From: an uncultured Ruminococcus sp.
GTDB lineage: Bacteria; Bacillota; Clostridia; Oscillospirales; Acutalibacteraceae
Direction of reading: 5' to 3'
Assembly: GCA_902799245.1 (NCBI GenBank)
Contig: CADBZY010000018.1
Location: 1-57,274 of the forward strand
Length of the DNA stretch: 57,274 bases
The first letter of the stretch is position 1, and each line of letters opens with the position of its first letter. This document shows, in pieces, positions 25,065-32,537 of this stretch. Made by a program: the position numbers and the translations under genes. The notes beneath the pieces were generated by a model. It was given only the letters and a program-made list of their open reading frames with translations. It was not told the DNA's origin and searched no databases.

Positions 25065-26664
25065 ACTTAAACTTCCCAAACCAAAAATCAGTCTAAAGCG
25101 CGAAATATAGGGCAAAATCAGCAATTCAATATCATGCAGCCTGAGCAATATGCAAAGAATCACGCAAATAGGCAGGTAAACGTGAGACAAAGTTGGCGAG
25201 CAATGAATTGATCTGATCATCGGTCAAATGCAGAAATTCCTGAACACTGTCAATGAAAGCCTGAACGATAATAGCCATTGACTGATTGAAGGTGATGTCC
25301 TGTAGTTCATCCGCCATAAGAAAAAACAGTTCACCTACAGTGCGGTCATCTTCGTTCAATCGCTTTTCCACAGAAAGCACCATATACCGTGTAAAAACGA
25401 TTGACACATGAGCAGTCAGGGCATCATAAGACAGGCTACGACACTCTGATTCCAGTTTGAGCATCTGCTTGCAGGTCTTGAAAAACACTTCAATATCCCA
25501 GCGTTTGCCGTAAATGCGGATTATCTCTTTTTCATCGAGTTCCATATTGGTGCAGATAATAGCAAGCCAGTCTTTCCTATTGGAACGGTTTCTCACACAT
25601 ACGATTTTGGCGGGAATGGTATGCAACGCCTTCTTTTCATCCGTATAGCTGACCTTCACTTTTACAGAAAGAAGATATCTGGAACGACCTCTGCGCTTTT
25701 TAGAACGGGCAAAGATCTGCTTGATATTCAGTTTTTCTTCTTCGAACTCATAGCATATCTTAGAGCTTTTCTTAACCATTGCTATGGAGTCAAGATGACA
25801 ATCCTCGCTGATACGAATGATTTCCTTCGGGTTGGAAAACCAACTGTCAAAAAGGACGTATTTTGCGTGATGCCCTACTGTTTTTGCCTGTTTCAGCATA
25901 TCCAGCATGACGTCAGTCGCCTTTTCTCTTGCCTGACGGCGACGTTTAAAAGCAATGGAGCGTTTGTCCAAAGCATTTTTCACACCGATAACATTTTCAT
26001 CTTTCGATGATGACAGAAGCCTGTGTGTGATCGGCACAAATGAGTTGCCGTCAGACCAGCCGGGCGACAGCATACGGAAGCCTTTGACGTATGTCATGGA
26101 AACATGATCAAAGACCTTCGCTACCAATTCGGTTTTCTTGTATCCTTTTTTGTGGTAAGCACTGTCATCTATGACGAAAATGTCTTCACGTTTTTCGCTT
26201 GTCAATGAGCGCATAAAACCATTGATAATCCGCTCTGAGAGCATTGTGGTGAAGCGTTCCCAGTTGATTCTGCTGTTATTCAGAAAACGATAGACGGTGT
26301 TTTTAGAGTAGGCCTCTTTGAACCGCTTGGTTGTGATCTGCATATACATTGATCGGTCGGAAAACATCAGGCAAAGCAGATAGCGGAATATCTGAACGAT
26401 TGCAACGCCTTTTTCCTTACCTGCTCCGCACTTGCGAAGCAAGTCACCGATTTTGTAAGACGAAAAAAATTTTGAAATTCTGCTCTCACACTCTTGATTG
26501 TTTTCATATCCCTGTGTTATAATTGACATGGCATAGTCCTCCTGTGGTTGGTTGTTCTTGTCAATTCAATTATACCACATTTCGGGGTACTATGCTATTT
26601 TTTTATTCCGTTTTTGCCCTATTTTAGGGGCTTCAAGGCTCTTTTGCGTGTGGGAAGTTTGAGT
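25065..26664 (-). mobile_element. IS4-family insertion sequence, apparently complete
   Basis: The ends are inverted copies: ACTTAAACTTCCCA at 25065-25078 and, on the other strand, ACTCAAACTTCCCA at 26651-26664 (13 of 14 identical). A second shared inner word, ATAGGGCAAAA, lies about 45 bases inside each end. The element is 1600 bases long and holds one transposase gene without interruption. No target-site duplication is obvious in the flanks, so insertion may be old, or the ends may lie a few bases away. Confidence 0.8.
25132..26529 (-). CDS. IS4-family DDE transposase
   Basis: A 465-residue transposase with the three catalytic acids of the family: VIDDSAYHK (first Asp), YVLFDSWFSNP (second Asp) and the YREK signature YGKRWDIEVFFKTCK (Y, two residues, R, three, E, six, K), which carries the catalytic Glu and defines IS4. 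The N-terminus is a helical DNA-binding region. The gene starts at ATG 26529 after a GGAGGAC site and is intact, so the element could be active. It is not related in function to its neighbours. Confidence 0.92.
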   Translation of the reverse strand: MSIITQGYENNQECESRISKFFSSYKIGDLLRKCGAGKEKGVAIVQIFRYLLCLMFSDRSMYMQITTKRFKEAYSKNTVYRFLNNSRINWERFTTMLSERIINGFMRSLTSEKREDIFVIDDSAYHKKGYKKTELVAKVFDHVSMTYVKGFRMLSPGWSDGNSFVPITHRLLSSSKDENVIGVKNALDKRSIAFKRRRQAREKATDVMLDMLKQAKTVGHHAKYVLFDSWFSNPKEIIRISEDCHLDSIAMVKKSSKICYEFEEEKLNIKQIFARSKKRRGRSRYLLSVKVKVSYTDEKKALHTIPAKIVCVRNRSNRKDWLAIICTNMELDEKEIIRIYGKRWDIEVFFKTCKQMLKLESECRSLSYDALTAHVSIVFTRYMVLSVEKRLNEDDRTVGELFFLMADELQDITFNQSMAIIVQAFIDSVQEFLHLTDDQINSLLANFVSRLPAYLRDSLHIAQAA

Positions 26665-26786
26665 AATAATATAACATTTTGAGCTAATATATTTTGTCGA
26701 TTTTGCGATATTTATGTGATGATATTATTGTTTCATACAATTTTTTTTTGATACCAATATCTGCTTGATTTTTCGCAATTACAGTA

Positions 26787-26816
26787 TTGACGAATGAAAT
26801 GGAAATATGCTACTAT
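26787..26816 (+). promoter_or_regulatory. Sigma-A promoter of the PHP phosphatase gene
   Basis: TTGACG, an 18-base spacer and TACTAT, 28 bases upstream of ATG 26845. Confidence 0.7.
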
Positions 26817-26844
26817 TTAGTAAAAAACGAAGGAGCGCATTTGA

Positions 26845-27648
26845 ATGAGCGACACACCAAAAATAACCCGCTGTGACTGCCATCTGCATACGGATAATTC
26901 CTTCGACAGCGATACGCCCGCGGAAAGGGTGGCGGAACGTGCGCGGGAACTGGGAATTGAATATATCGCCATCACCGACCACTGCGACATTCTGGAATGG
27001 AGTGATGAAAATATCGCCCGTTCCAACGCGCAGGCCGCCGAGCTGAACCAGAAATACGACGATCTGACCGTGCTGCGCGGCATTGAGATGGGCGAACCGC
27101 TGCAGGCGCCGGAACAGACCGCCATCGCGCTGGGGCTGTGCGAATACGATTTCATTCTCTGTTCGCTGCACAATATCGCGGGCGAAGAGGATTTCTATTA
27201 TCTGCATCCCGACAGAGAGCAGGCACAGGAACTGATCGGGCGGTATTTCGATGAACTGCTGGAGATGGTGCGGTGGAACGAATTCGACTCGCTGGCGCAT
27301 TTCACCTATCCCCTGCGTTATATCACCGACCGCGACGGCGTTCAGGTGGACATGGAACGCTATCAGCCGATCATCCGGGAAATACTCGCCACTCTCGCGG
27401 CAAACGGCAAGGCGCTGGAAATCAACACTTCGGGCCTCCGCAGCCCGGGCGGATTCCTTCTGCCCACCGTGGAATACGTCAGGCAATTCCGCGAGCTGGG
27501 CGGAAAATACATCACCCTCGGCAGCGACGCGCACATTCCGGAACACATGGCGATCGGCATGCAGGAAGGCATCGCCGCCGCGCAGCAGGCGGGATTCACC
27601 CACGCCACAATCTACATCAACCGCCAGCCCGTGGAGATTCCGTTTTAA
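26845..27648 (+). CDS. PHP-domain phosphoesterase (histidinol-phosphatase HisK/HisJ type)
   Basis: The 267-residue protein has the PHP metal-binding motifs CDCHLHTDNSFDSDTP at the N-terminus, AITDHCDI near residue 47, a middle ICSLHNIAGEE-type motif (FILCSLHN) and C-terminal GSDAHIPEHMAIG. These ligate three metals in HisK-type histidinol phosphate phosphatases. Lacking other his genes in view, the substrate could be another phosphomonoester. A GAAGGAG site precedes the ATG. The gene has high third-position GC, producing long spurious open frames on both strands. The stop codon TAA abuts a heptad repeat array. Confidence 0.85.
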   Translation: MSDTPKITRCDCHLHTDNSFDSDTPAERVAERARELGIEYIAITDHCDILEWSDENIARSNAQAAELNQKYDDLTVLRGIEMGEPLQAPEQTAIALGLCEYDFILCSLHNIAGEEDFYYLHPDREQAQELIGRYFDELLEMVRWNEFDSLAHFTYPLRYITDRDGVQVDMERYQPIIREILATLAANGKALEINTSGLRSPGGFLLPTVEYVRQFRELGGKYITLGSDAHIPEHMAIGMQEGIAAAQQAGFTHATIYINRQPVEIPF

Positions 27649-27675
27649 GCCGTCAGCCGTTAGCTGATAGCCGTT
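27648..27675. repeat. Heptanucleotide tandem array (AGCCGTY unit)
   Basis: Four 7-base units, AGCCGTC, AGCCGTT, AGCTGAT, AGCCGTT, start at the last base of the PHP gene stop codon. One of six heptad arrays in this window. Confidence 0.75.
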
Positions 27676-27694
27676 ATACATCATTATAAAACAA

Positions 27695-27737
27695 AAAGGC
27701 TCCGTCTTGAAACAAACATTCCAAAGGCGAAGCCTTT
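27695..27737 (-). terminator. Terminator between convergent PHP and response regulator genes
   Basis: AAAGGCT and AGCCTTT arms with further pairs inside. On the minus strand the hairpin is followed by TTTTTGTTTT, fitting a terminator for the response regulator gene. Confidence 0.65.
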
Positions 27738-27741
27738 CCTT

Positions 27742-27780
27742 CATTATTCATTATTCACTATTCACCATTCACTATTCACT
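27742..27780. repeat. Heptanucleotide tandem array (CAYYATT unit)
   Basis: Units CATTATT, CATTATT, CACTATT, CACCATT, CACTATT and a partial CACT give a 39-base array directly beside the terminator. Confidence 0.8.
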
Positions 27781-27815
27781 AAGCGAGCGAACGCGAGCGC
27801 CAAGCCCGCGGGGAA

Positions 27816-28346
27816 TCACGCAACGTCAGAAGCAAGCCGGTATCCCTGTCCCCAGATGGTCTGGATGTAGTTCTGACCGTCGGCGGCACGTCGGAGCTTG
27901 CCGCGGAGATTGCTCATGTGGACATTGACGGTGTTGTCCTCGCTGTAATAGGTTTCTCCCCATACCGTCTCGAAAATGCTGATCTTGCTGAACACCTTGG
28001 AGGGACTTTTGAGCATCATTTCAAGAATGCCATATTCTATTGCGGTAAGATCGACGTGAACGCCCCTTACCGTCACCTCGCGGGTATCGAGGTTCAGTTC
28101 AAGATCCCGATAGGAGAGAATTCTCGCCTTGCTCTTGCGGCAGTGCCGGATGTCACGCTCTGCACATTCGAGAGCGCCGTCCACCGCCTCGGGACGTTCG
28201 CAGGAGCAAAGAAGCTCCACCTTTGCGCCATCCAAGCCGGTAGACGCATAGTTGATGACATAGCCGGACTGCACCAGAAGCGCTTCGATATTTTCAGCCA
28301 TACAGCCGTCTTCTTCAATGATAAAAACCTTATAGGCGATTTGCAT
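27816..28346 (-). CDS. OmpR-type response regulator with a collapsed receiver domain
   Basis: A 176-residue protein. The C-terminal winged helix (about residues 78-172) is intact, with LELNLDTREVTVRG, LTAIEYGILEMMLKSP, VNVHMSNLRGKLRRA and IWGQGYRL. The N-terminal part starts like a receiver (KVFIIEEDGCMAENIEALLVQSGYVINYASTG) but is only about 75 residues long instead of 120. The segment that should hold the phospho-accepting Asp (VLDLMLP-like) and the conserved Lys is missing, replaced by a Cys/Glu-rich stretch. Phosphorylation control is therefore unlikely. No kinase gene is adjacent. GGGAGG precedes ATG 28346. It could be a constitutive or differently gated regulator. Confidence 0.8.
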   Translation of the reverse strand: MQIAYKVFIIEEDGCMAENIEALLVQSGYVINYASTGLDGAKVELLCSCERPEAVDGALECAERDIRHCRKSKARILSYRDLELNLDTREVTVRGVHVDLTAIEYGILEMMLKSPSKVFSKISIFETVWGETYYSEDNTVNVHMSNLRGKLRRAADGQNYIQTIWGQGYRLASDVA

Positions 28347-28804
28347 AGGTAATAACCTCCCTGCTTTTCCATCTTTTCATTCATTCATTTCATAACACGG
28401 GAAGGCAGGGCAAACAAAAAAGCCCGCGATCCCTTCCAGATGACCCCGACAACAATAAACAAGATAATTGGAAAAGCACGCAGGTTTCTATATTTTAACA
28501 AATCGTATCATTCCATCATCCACAGACCAAGACAATGCCAACGCAGCGTAGCAAAAAATGTCTTGCGGAATAACGGTACTACGAAATATAAAAAGCGCAG
28601 TCCAATTAACGCAACAATTATGATGTTATCAGGATAACTGCCAATATTTTAACGTTTACACAATGAAATCAGCCGCATTCAAACCGCAGCCGAAACGCGC
28701 CCTTCTTTTCCCAGTAAGACTGATAAAGAAGGAGCCGGATGAAAAACTATTGGCACAACGAACCCGACGACATTTTTACAACGTTCATAACGTTATAAAA
28801 AGCC
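28347..28804. other. Gene debris, no intact coding sequence
   Basis: This stretch has no intact gene. On the minus strand short runs such as RLLLYQSYWEKKGAFRLRFE and a hydrophobic run resembling a membrane helix appear in different frames, separated by stops, as expected from a decayed gene downstream of the promoter at 28882. I cannot identify the ancestor. Confidence 0.4.
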
Positions 28805-28846
28805 TCAGAATCTCGTGTACCCCGTAATATCATATAGTTTGCGCAT
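28805..28846 (-). pseudogene. 13-codon open frame behind a full promoter and ribosome binding site
   Basis: MRKLYDITGYTRF then TGA. An AAAGGAG site lies eight bases before the ATG and a consensus promoter lies upstream, yet the frame stops at once. It may be the first codons of a decayed gene whose remains continue to about 28440, or a leader peptide. Confidence 0.4.
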
Positions 28847-28881
28847 TGAACACACTCCTTTGTCATTTATGATTTGCCTAT

Positions 28882-28910
28882 ATGGTAACACTTTATTCAA
28901 AATTTGTCAA
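28882..28910 (-). promoter_or_regulatory. Sigma-A promoter in the debris region
   Basis: On the minus strand TTGACA, a 17-base spacer and TACCAT, 36 bases upstream of the 13-codon frame. Confidence 0.65.
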
Positions 28911-28986
28911 GTGTATTATGAAAACTTTAAGTTTTCTTAAGGATTAGCTTGCAGCCGGCAAGAACACAAAACTATCAAATTTCCCA

Positions 28987-29038
28987 CAAAAAACGATAAT
29001 GCCCGGCACACAGCCAAAAAGCCATGTCATCGGGCATT
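28987..29038 (-). terminator. Terminator of the XRE gene
   Basis: AATGCCCG and CGGGCATT arms with extra inner pairs are followed on the minus strand by ATCGTTTTTT. It lies about 110 bases beyond the XRE stop codon. Confidence 0.7.
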
Positions 29039-29150
29039 GCACTGCTTATTTTTATAATGAATCAGCAAAAGTATCCTACACGTTAAATCACCAATAATCA
29101 CAAACTTAACCCATTTGCCATCCCATCACCAAAATAGCCTGAAGAATAAA

Positions 29151-29417
29151 CTATCTTACCTGCTCACCAAAAACATCGCGCTCAACAAACAGATCGTTGA
29201 CCGTTACATTAAACACCTCGGAAAAGCCCTTAAGTTCAATATCTGTAACAGTACGCAGACCGTCCTCGATTCTGGAAATGGAGCCTCTGCAAACATAAAC
29301 GCCCTTCTCGTCGAGCTTATCGGCAAGATCCTGTTGACTCATTCTGCGTGTAACACGAAGAATACGAATGTTCTCTCCTACGATATTGTTTTTTTCACCG
29401 TTGATTATACGCGGCAT
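29151..29417 (-). CDS. XRE-family transcriptional regulator
   Basis: The 88-residue protein is one helix-turn-helix domain: IRILRVTRRMSQQDLADKLDE, then VYVCRGSISRIEDGLRTVTDIELKGFSEVF. The insertion KGVYVCRG between helices 2 and 3 is a small variation on the usual spacing. A GAGGTGAT site precedes ATG 29417. It is monocistronic and ends at the terminator at 28987. Palindromes 75-95 bases upstream could be its operator. Targets are unknown. Confidence 0.8.
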   Translation of the reverse strand: MPRIINGEKNNIVGENIRILRVTRRMSQQDLADKLDEKGVYVCRGSISRIEDGLRTVTDIELKGFSEVFNVTVNDLFVERDVFGEQVR

Positions 29418-29489
29418 TTCATATCACCTCATAAAAAGATAAAAAAGTTTCCGCCGTCTGCCTGTGTAAATACTATCAGGCTAAAACGG

Positions 29490-29510
29490 TACTGACAGTA
29501 CATAGTGTAC
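29490..29510 (-). promoter_or_regulatory. Overlapping palindromes upstream of the XRE gene
   Basis: TACTGACAGTA (29490-29500) and GTACATAGTGTAC (29498-29510) are perfect palindromes of 5-1-5 and 5-3-5 form that share three bases. They are good candidates for regulator binding. Confidence 0.5.
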
Positions 29511-29785
29511 ATGAAGTTTACGCTTTTTATTCTATGTAATTCCTAACGGAATATCCGGGATCGTAGGACTGAACCCGGAGTACATCGGTCAAGGCAATAA
29601 CCCGCAGAAATTGCCCATCTCAGTGATACCGAAAGCATCACTAACCCATAATCATTATACAACATAAAAACTATTTTTTCAATAGATTTTTGTACCAAAA
29701 AAGCGGAAATCGAGGCTTTTTTAAATTATTTACAATTATTCAGATAAAAAAATCGGGTAAAAGGTTACAAAAATCCACATTTTAC
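29511..29785. other. Intergenic stretch with a short coding-like fragment
   Basis: Read on the plus strand, 29545-29637 gives an uninterrupted run with residues such as NGISGIVGLNPEYIGQG and KLPISVIPKAS, without a start or ribosome binding site. It looks like a fragment of a lost gene. The same bases can also form three short stems (TCCGGG/CCCGGA, GGCAAT/ATTGCC, TCGGT/ACCGA). The remainder is AT-rich and empty. Confidence 0.35.
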
Positions 29786-30445
29786 TCAGTTGACGAGCTG
29801 TTCTCTGATTTTTTTTATGATTTTGCGTTCCCTTCTTGAAACCTGTACCTGCGTCATTCCCAGAGCTTCAGCAACAAATGACTGCGTTTTGCCGCAGAAA
29901 TATCTCAGGCGAATTATCTCGCGGTCGTCGGCATTCAGCATCGAAACCGCCTCTCTCAGCGCCACCAGATCCACCAGTGTCTCGTCAAAACTTTCGGAAG
30001 GAACGTCCTCTTCGAATTCCTCGCCGTCACGTTCCGCCGTCAGTGAAAGCACCGGACGTGAAGCGTCTATCGCTTCGGCTATGCTCTCCGGCTCAACATG
30101 AAGCCTTTCGGCAAGTTCGCTCACCGTGGGGTCGCGTCCCTCGTCACGGCGGAATTCCTCCTCTGCGCGGTGAATCTTCAGTCCCAGATCACGCAGACTG
30201 CGGCATACCCTCACGGAGCCTCCGTCCCGAAAAAGACGGCGAATCTCCCCGAGGATCGCCGGAACCGCGTAGGTGGAAAACCTGACGCTTCGGCTGCCGT
30301 CATATCCTGCCGCGGCCTTTACAAGTCCCTCGCAGCCGGATTGATAGAGATCGTCATAATCGATGCCGCGTCCCATGTATCGGCGCGCACAGGCGTGAAC
30401 CAAGCCGATATTCTCCGTAACGAGCCTGTCCTGCTCAACCGTCAT
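29786..30445 (-). CDS. sigF: Sporulation sigma factor SigF
   Basis: The 219-residue protein has sigma-70 region 2 (NIGLVHACARRYMGRGIDYDDLYQSGCEGLVKAAAGYD, shown here in part: DYDDLYQSGCEGL), region 3 (RDEGRDPTVSELAERLHVE) and region 4 (LRYFCGKTQSFVAEALGMTQ, then VSRREKIIKK-like helix). It directs forespore-specific transcription early in sporulation. Its position as the third gene of spoIIAA-spoIIAB-sigF settles the identity over sigG or sigB. The start overlaps spoIIAB by 11 bases. Confidence 0.93.
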   Translation of the reverse strand: MTVEQDRLVTENIGLVHACARRYMGRGIDYDDLYQSGCEGLVKAAAGYDGSRSVRFSTYAVPAILGEIRRLFRDGGSVRVCRSLRDLGLKIHRAEEEFRRDEGRDPTVSELAERLHVEPESIAEAIDASRPVLSLTAERDGEEFEEDVPSESFDETLVDLVALREAVSMLNADDREIIRLRYFCGKTQSFVAEALGMTQVQVSRRERKIIKKIREQLVN

Positions 30446-30884
30446 GACGGTATCTCTGCGCTACGCGCTTTTCCATCGTGACGGTGGTGCCCTTGCCTAC
30501 CGCCGAGCGGACACGCAGTCTGTCGGTAAAGCTCTCCATCACCGCAAAGCCCAAACCGGCCCTTTCGCTGCCTCCGGTGGTAAAAAGCGGCTCCCGCGCC
30601 TTCGCAATGTCAGGTATCCCGCAGCCCTTGTCTTTGACCGACACGCAGAAACGTCCGTCGTCATATATTCTGGCTTCAATCCAGATATTGCCGATGGTGT
30701 CACGGTAAGCGTGAACAATGCAATTTGTCACCGCTTCGGAAACAGCCGTCTTGATGTCGGTCATTTCCTCGATAGTCGGGTCAAGCTGCGCCATGAACGC
30801 TGCCACGGCAGTGCGGGCAAAGCTCTCGTTGGCCGAATTGCTGGGGATAACCAGCTTCATCTCATTCTTTGCTTTAGCTCTCAT
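30435..30884 (-). CDS. spoIIAB: Anti-sigma F factor SpoIIAB
   Basis: A 149-residue GHKL-fold serine kinase that holds SigF inactive and phosphorylates SpoIIAA. Seen are the N box (AVSEAVTNCIVHAYRD), the G1 box (VKDKGCGIPDI) and the G2 region (GLGFAVMESF). Start ATG 30884 follows GAGG eleven bases upstream. A gap of 87 AT-rich bases separates it from spoIIAA, longer than in Bacillus, with an ATAATCATTT/AAATGATTAT inverted repeat in the gap. Confidence 0.93.
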   Translation of the reverse strand: MRAKAKNEMKLVIPSNSANESFARTAVAAFMAQLDPTIEEMTDIKTAVSEAVTNCIVHAYRDTIGNIWIEARIYDDGRFCVSVKDKGCGIPDIAKAREPLFTTGGSERAGLGFAVMESFTDRLRVRSAVGKGTTVTMEKRVAQRYRHDG

Positions 30885-30971
30885 TTGTTATTATATCCTC
30901 ACTTTTCTATCAAATAATAATCATTTGTAACAATTATCAAAAGAATCTGTAAATAATAAATGATTATCTCT

Positions 30972-31274
30972 TTATAAAACATCAAGGCGGCCTATTCCGG
31001 CAAGCTTCATCATTCGTTCAATCATCGGGGGTGCATTGATCACACGAACCGTTCCGCCATATGCCGCGGCGTTCTTGTACCGGCCCATAATCAGACCTAT
31101 CCCGGAGGAATCCATGAATCCTATTCCGCCGAAATCCAGCACAAGCAGCCCCGGCCGCAGCATTTCCGCCTCGCGGTCTATGCTCTCCCGGAATTCGGCA
31201 GCGGTGTGGTGATCTATCTCTCCCGAAAGCAGAGCCACAAGGGTATCGCCGTTTCTCTCAAAAACCACTGACAT
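30972..31274 (-). CDS. spoIIAA: Anti-sigma F factor antagonist SpoIIAA
   Basis: A 100-residue STAS-domain protein. The phosphorylated Ser lies in GFMDSSGIGLIMGRYK, preceded by LVLDFGGI. Dephosphorylated SpoIIAA binds SpoIIAB and frees SigF. I start at ATG 31274 because GGAAAGGA lies nine bases before it; the upstream in-frame ATG falls in a terminator-like hairpin. A terminator-like stem lies only 22 bases upstream of the start codon. Confidence 0.92.
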   Translation of the reverse strand: MSVVFERNGDTLVALLSGEIDHHTAAEFRESIDREAEMLRPGLLVLDFGGIGFMDSSGIGLIMGRYKNAAAYGGTVRVINAPPMIERMMKLAGIGRLDVL

Positions 31275-31295
31275 GTAACATATTCCTTTCCGCAC

Positions 31296-31346
31296 AAAAA
31301 AATTGCACACAAGTTATCTTTGTAAAAAAGAATAACTCATGTGCAA
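31296..31346 (-). terminator. Terminator-like hairpin just upstream of spoIIAA
   Basis: On the minus strand arms TTGCACATGAGTTAT and ATAACTTGTGTGCAA (13 of 15 paired) are followed by seven T. It ends the transcript of the 77-residue protein gene, or acts as an attenuator in the spoIIA leader. Confidence 0.65.
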
Positions 31347-31422
31347 TAAAAATTAGCGCATAGTTTGACGAACAAACCGAATTCTTTTCTCGGGAAACAA
31401 CGAATTTCCTCCAGAAAAGAGC

Positions 31423-31656
31423 TTACAGGCCAAATTTTTTGGTGATGCCGGAAGGAATCTTATCGGCAATGCCACCAGGCAGCTTGTCGGCGAGGTCTTT
31501 GAAATCGACCTTGGCCACAGCATTAAACGCCTGTTCGCATTGATCCTTGGGCAGCTTGGTCTCTTTGACAAGGAAGTCAATGGCATCCTCCTTGCTTCTG
31601 ATGGTACCCGCCGCGCTCTTGAGCTTCTCAATAGCGTCCTGCAGCTTCTTATCCAT
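31423..31656 (-). CDS. Small helical protein of unknown function
   Basis: The 77-residue product (ATG 31656, GGGGGTG site seven bases upstream) is helical and charged: MDKKLQDAIEKLKSAAGTIRS at the start, DAIDFLVKETKLPKDQCEQAF in the middle, and a Gly/Pro-rich end LPGGIADKIPSG. There is one Cys and no membrane segment. I do not recognise it. It lies between the polysaccharide deacetylase and spoIIAA genes and ends in the hairpin before spoIIAA. Confidence 0.6.
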   Translation of the reverse strand: MDKKLQDAIEKLKSAAGTIRSKEDAIDFLVKETKLPKDQCEQAFNAVAKVDFKDLADKLPGGIADKIPSGITKKFGL

Positions 31657-31711
31657 AATTTCACCCCCATGAAGCGCGCTCCTGTCGTCGCGCAAAAAAA
31701 TAATACTGAAA

Positions 31712-31817
31712 ACTTAAAACCTAAGAAATAATAATACAGGAGCGCAATGCGCTGAATATTTTTTCAATGGCGGCAGCCATTCCTTTATTATTCATTTTTC
31801 AGTCTTAAGTTTTAAGT
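31712..31817. repeat. Inverted repeat pair flanking an 78-base core
   Basis: ACTTAAAACCTAAG (31712-31725) and its complement in CTTAAGTTTTAAGT (31804-31817) match at 13 of 14 positions. The core contains two small hairpins, AGCGC/GCGCT (31751-31763 region) and AATGGC/GCCATT (31767-31782 region). The layout resembles a miniature mobile element or a long structured transcript end. Confidence 0.5.
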
Positions 31818-31825
31818 CTTAAGTC
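31802..31825. repeat. Heptanucleotide tandem array (GTYTTAA unit)
   Basis: GTCTTAA, GTTTTAA, GTCTTAA and a partial fourth unit. The third unit contains the stop codon of the deacetylase gene on the minus strand. Confidence 0.75.
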
Positions 31826-32502
31826 AAAAATGTCTGCGCGGTTGTCGCGTAGAAAATATCGTCGTGACCCGCTATCAGGTCGCAGAAGCGCTCGAAGCGC
31901 TCCCAGCCGCGCTGCATATCAAATTCATAGCTGTGTCCCCACAGCAGGAACAGTTTCGGACTGTCGGACTGCAACGCGATAAATTCCCGCGCAAGGTCAA
32001 ATATCCCGTCCTCCTTGTGTCGGCAGGTGGGAGAAATGTCCAGCAGATCTTCCGGCATGTCAAAGCTATGTGTGGAACGCACGCCCCTTGCATAACTCAC
32101 GCCGCACTGATTCAGCAGAAATTTAACCTTTTTATTGGTATTCCCGTAGGGATAGGCAAAGCCCGTCACCTTCTGCCCGAACATTTTTTCGAGAGCATGT
32201 TTGTCGTCGATCACCTGCTCGAATAATTCCCCGTCCGAGAGCTGTGTCAGGTCACAGTGATGAAGCGTGTGGGATGCAATCTCATGCCCTTGGTACAGCT
32301 CCGGCAGCTTATCGGGCGGCATCCGTTCAACCCTCACCCCATCGGACTCCCACACAAACGGCGGATCCATCAGCCCGGAATTCAGATTGAATGTGCATTT
32401 CAGGCCGTATTGGTTGAGCATCTCCACCAGTCGGACGTCCTGCCAGACCCCGTCGTCATAGCTCAGCACAAACGCTTTGCGATATTTTTCCGTCCATTGC
32501 AT
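31819..32502 (-). CDS. Polysaccharide deacetylase-family protein (NodB homology)
   Basis: The 227-residue protein has the NodB motifs: VLSYDDGVWQD (catalytic Asp and metal Asp), EIASHTLHHCDL (metal-binding His pair), GFAYPYGNTN and a C-terminal LLWGHSYEFD. Members remove acetyl groups from chitin-like or peptidoglycan sugars. There is no signal peptide, so it acts in the cytoplasm or is exported otherwise. It begins 35 bases after the histidine kinase gene, with a GGAAAGG-type site, and is probably the last gene of that operon. Confidence 0.82.
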   Translation of the reverse strand: MQWTEKYRKAFVLSYDDGVWQDVRLVEMLNQYGLKCTFNLNSGLMDPPFVWESDGVRVERMPPDKLPELYQGHEIASHTLHHCDLTQLSDGELFEQVIDDKHALEKMFGQKVTGFAYPYGNTNKKVKFLLNQCGVSYARGVRSTHSFDMPEDLLDISPTCRHKEDGIFDLAREFIALQSDSPKLFLLWGHSYEFDMQRGWERFERFCDLIAGHDDIFYATTAQTFLT

Positions 32503-32537
32503 TGCAAATTCAGCCTTTCCCAGAGAATTGAAATGAT

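Noticed and set aside
27251-27744. Several long open frames on both strands inside the PHP gene
   Set aside because: High third-position GC in the PHP gene removes stops from other frames; none has a start signal.
28398-28437. A terminator at the start of the debris region
   Set aside because: The arms are bulged and the T run lies in the loop, not after the stem.
29554-29632. A structured RNA made of three short stems
   Set aside because: The stems are only five or six base pairs, and the same bases read as an open coding-like fragment; it needs covariance evidence.
31378-31412. A sigma-H-like promoter upstream of spoIIAA (AGGAAAT and AAAGAAT)
   Set aside because: The spacer is 16 bases instead of 11-12, so it does not fit the consensus.
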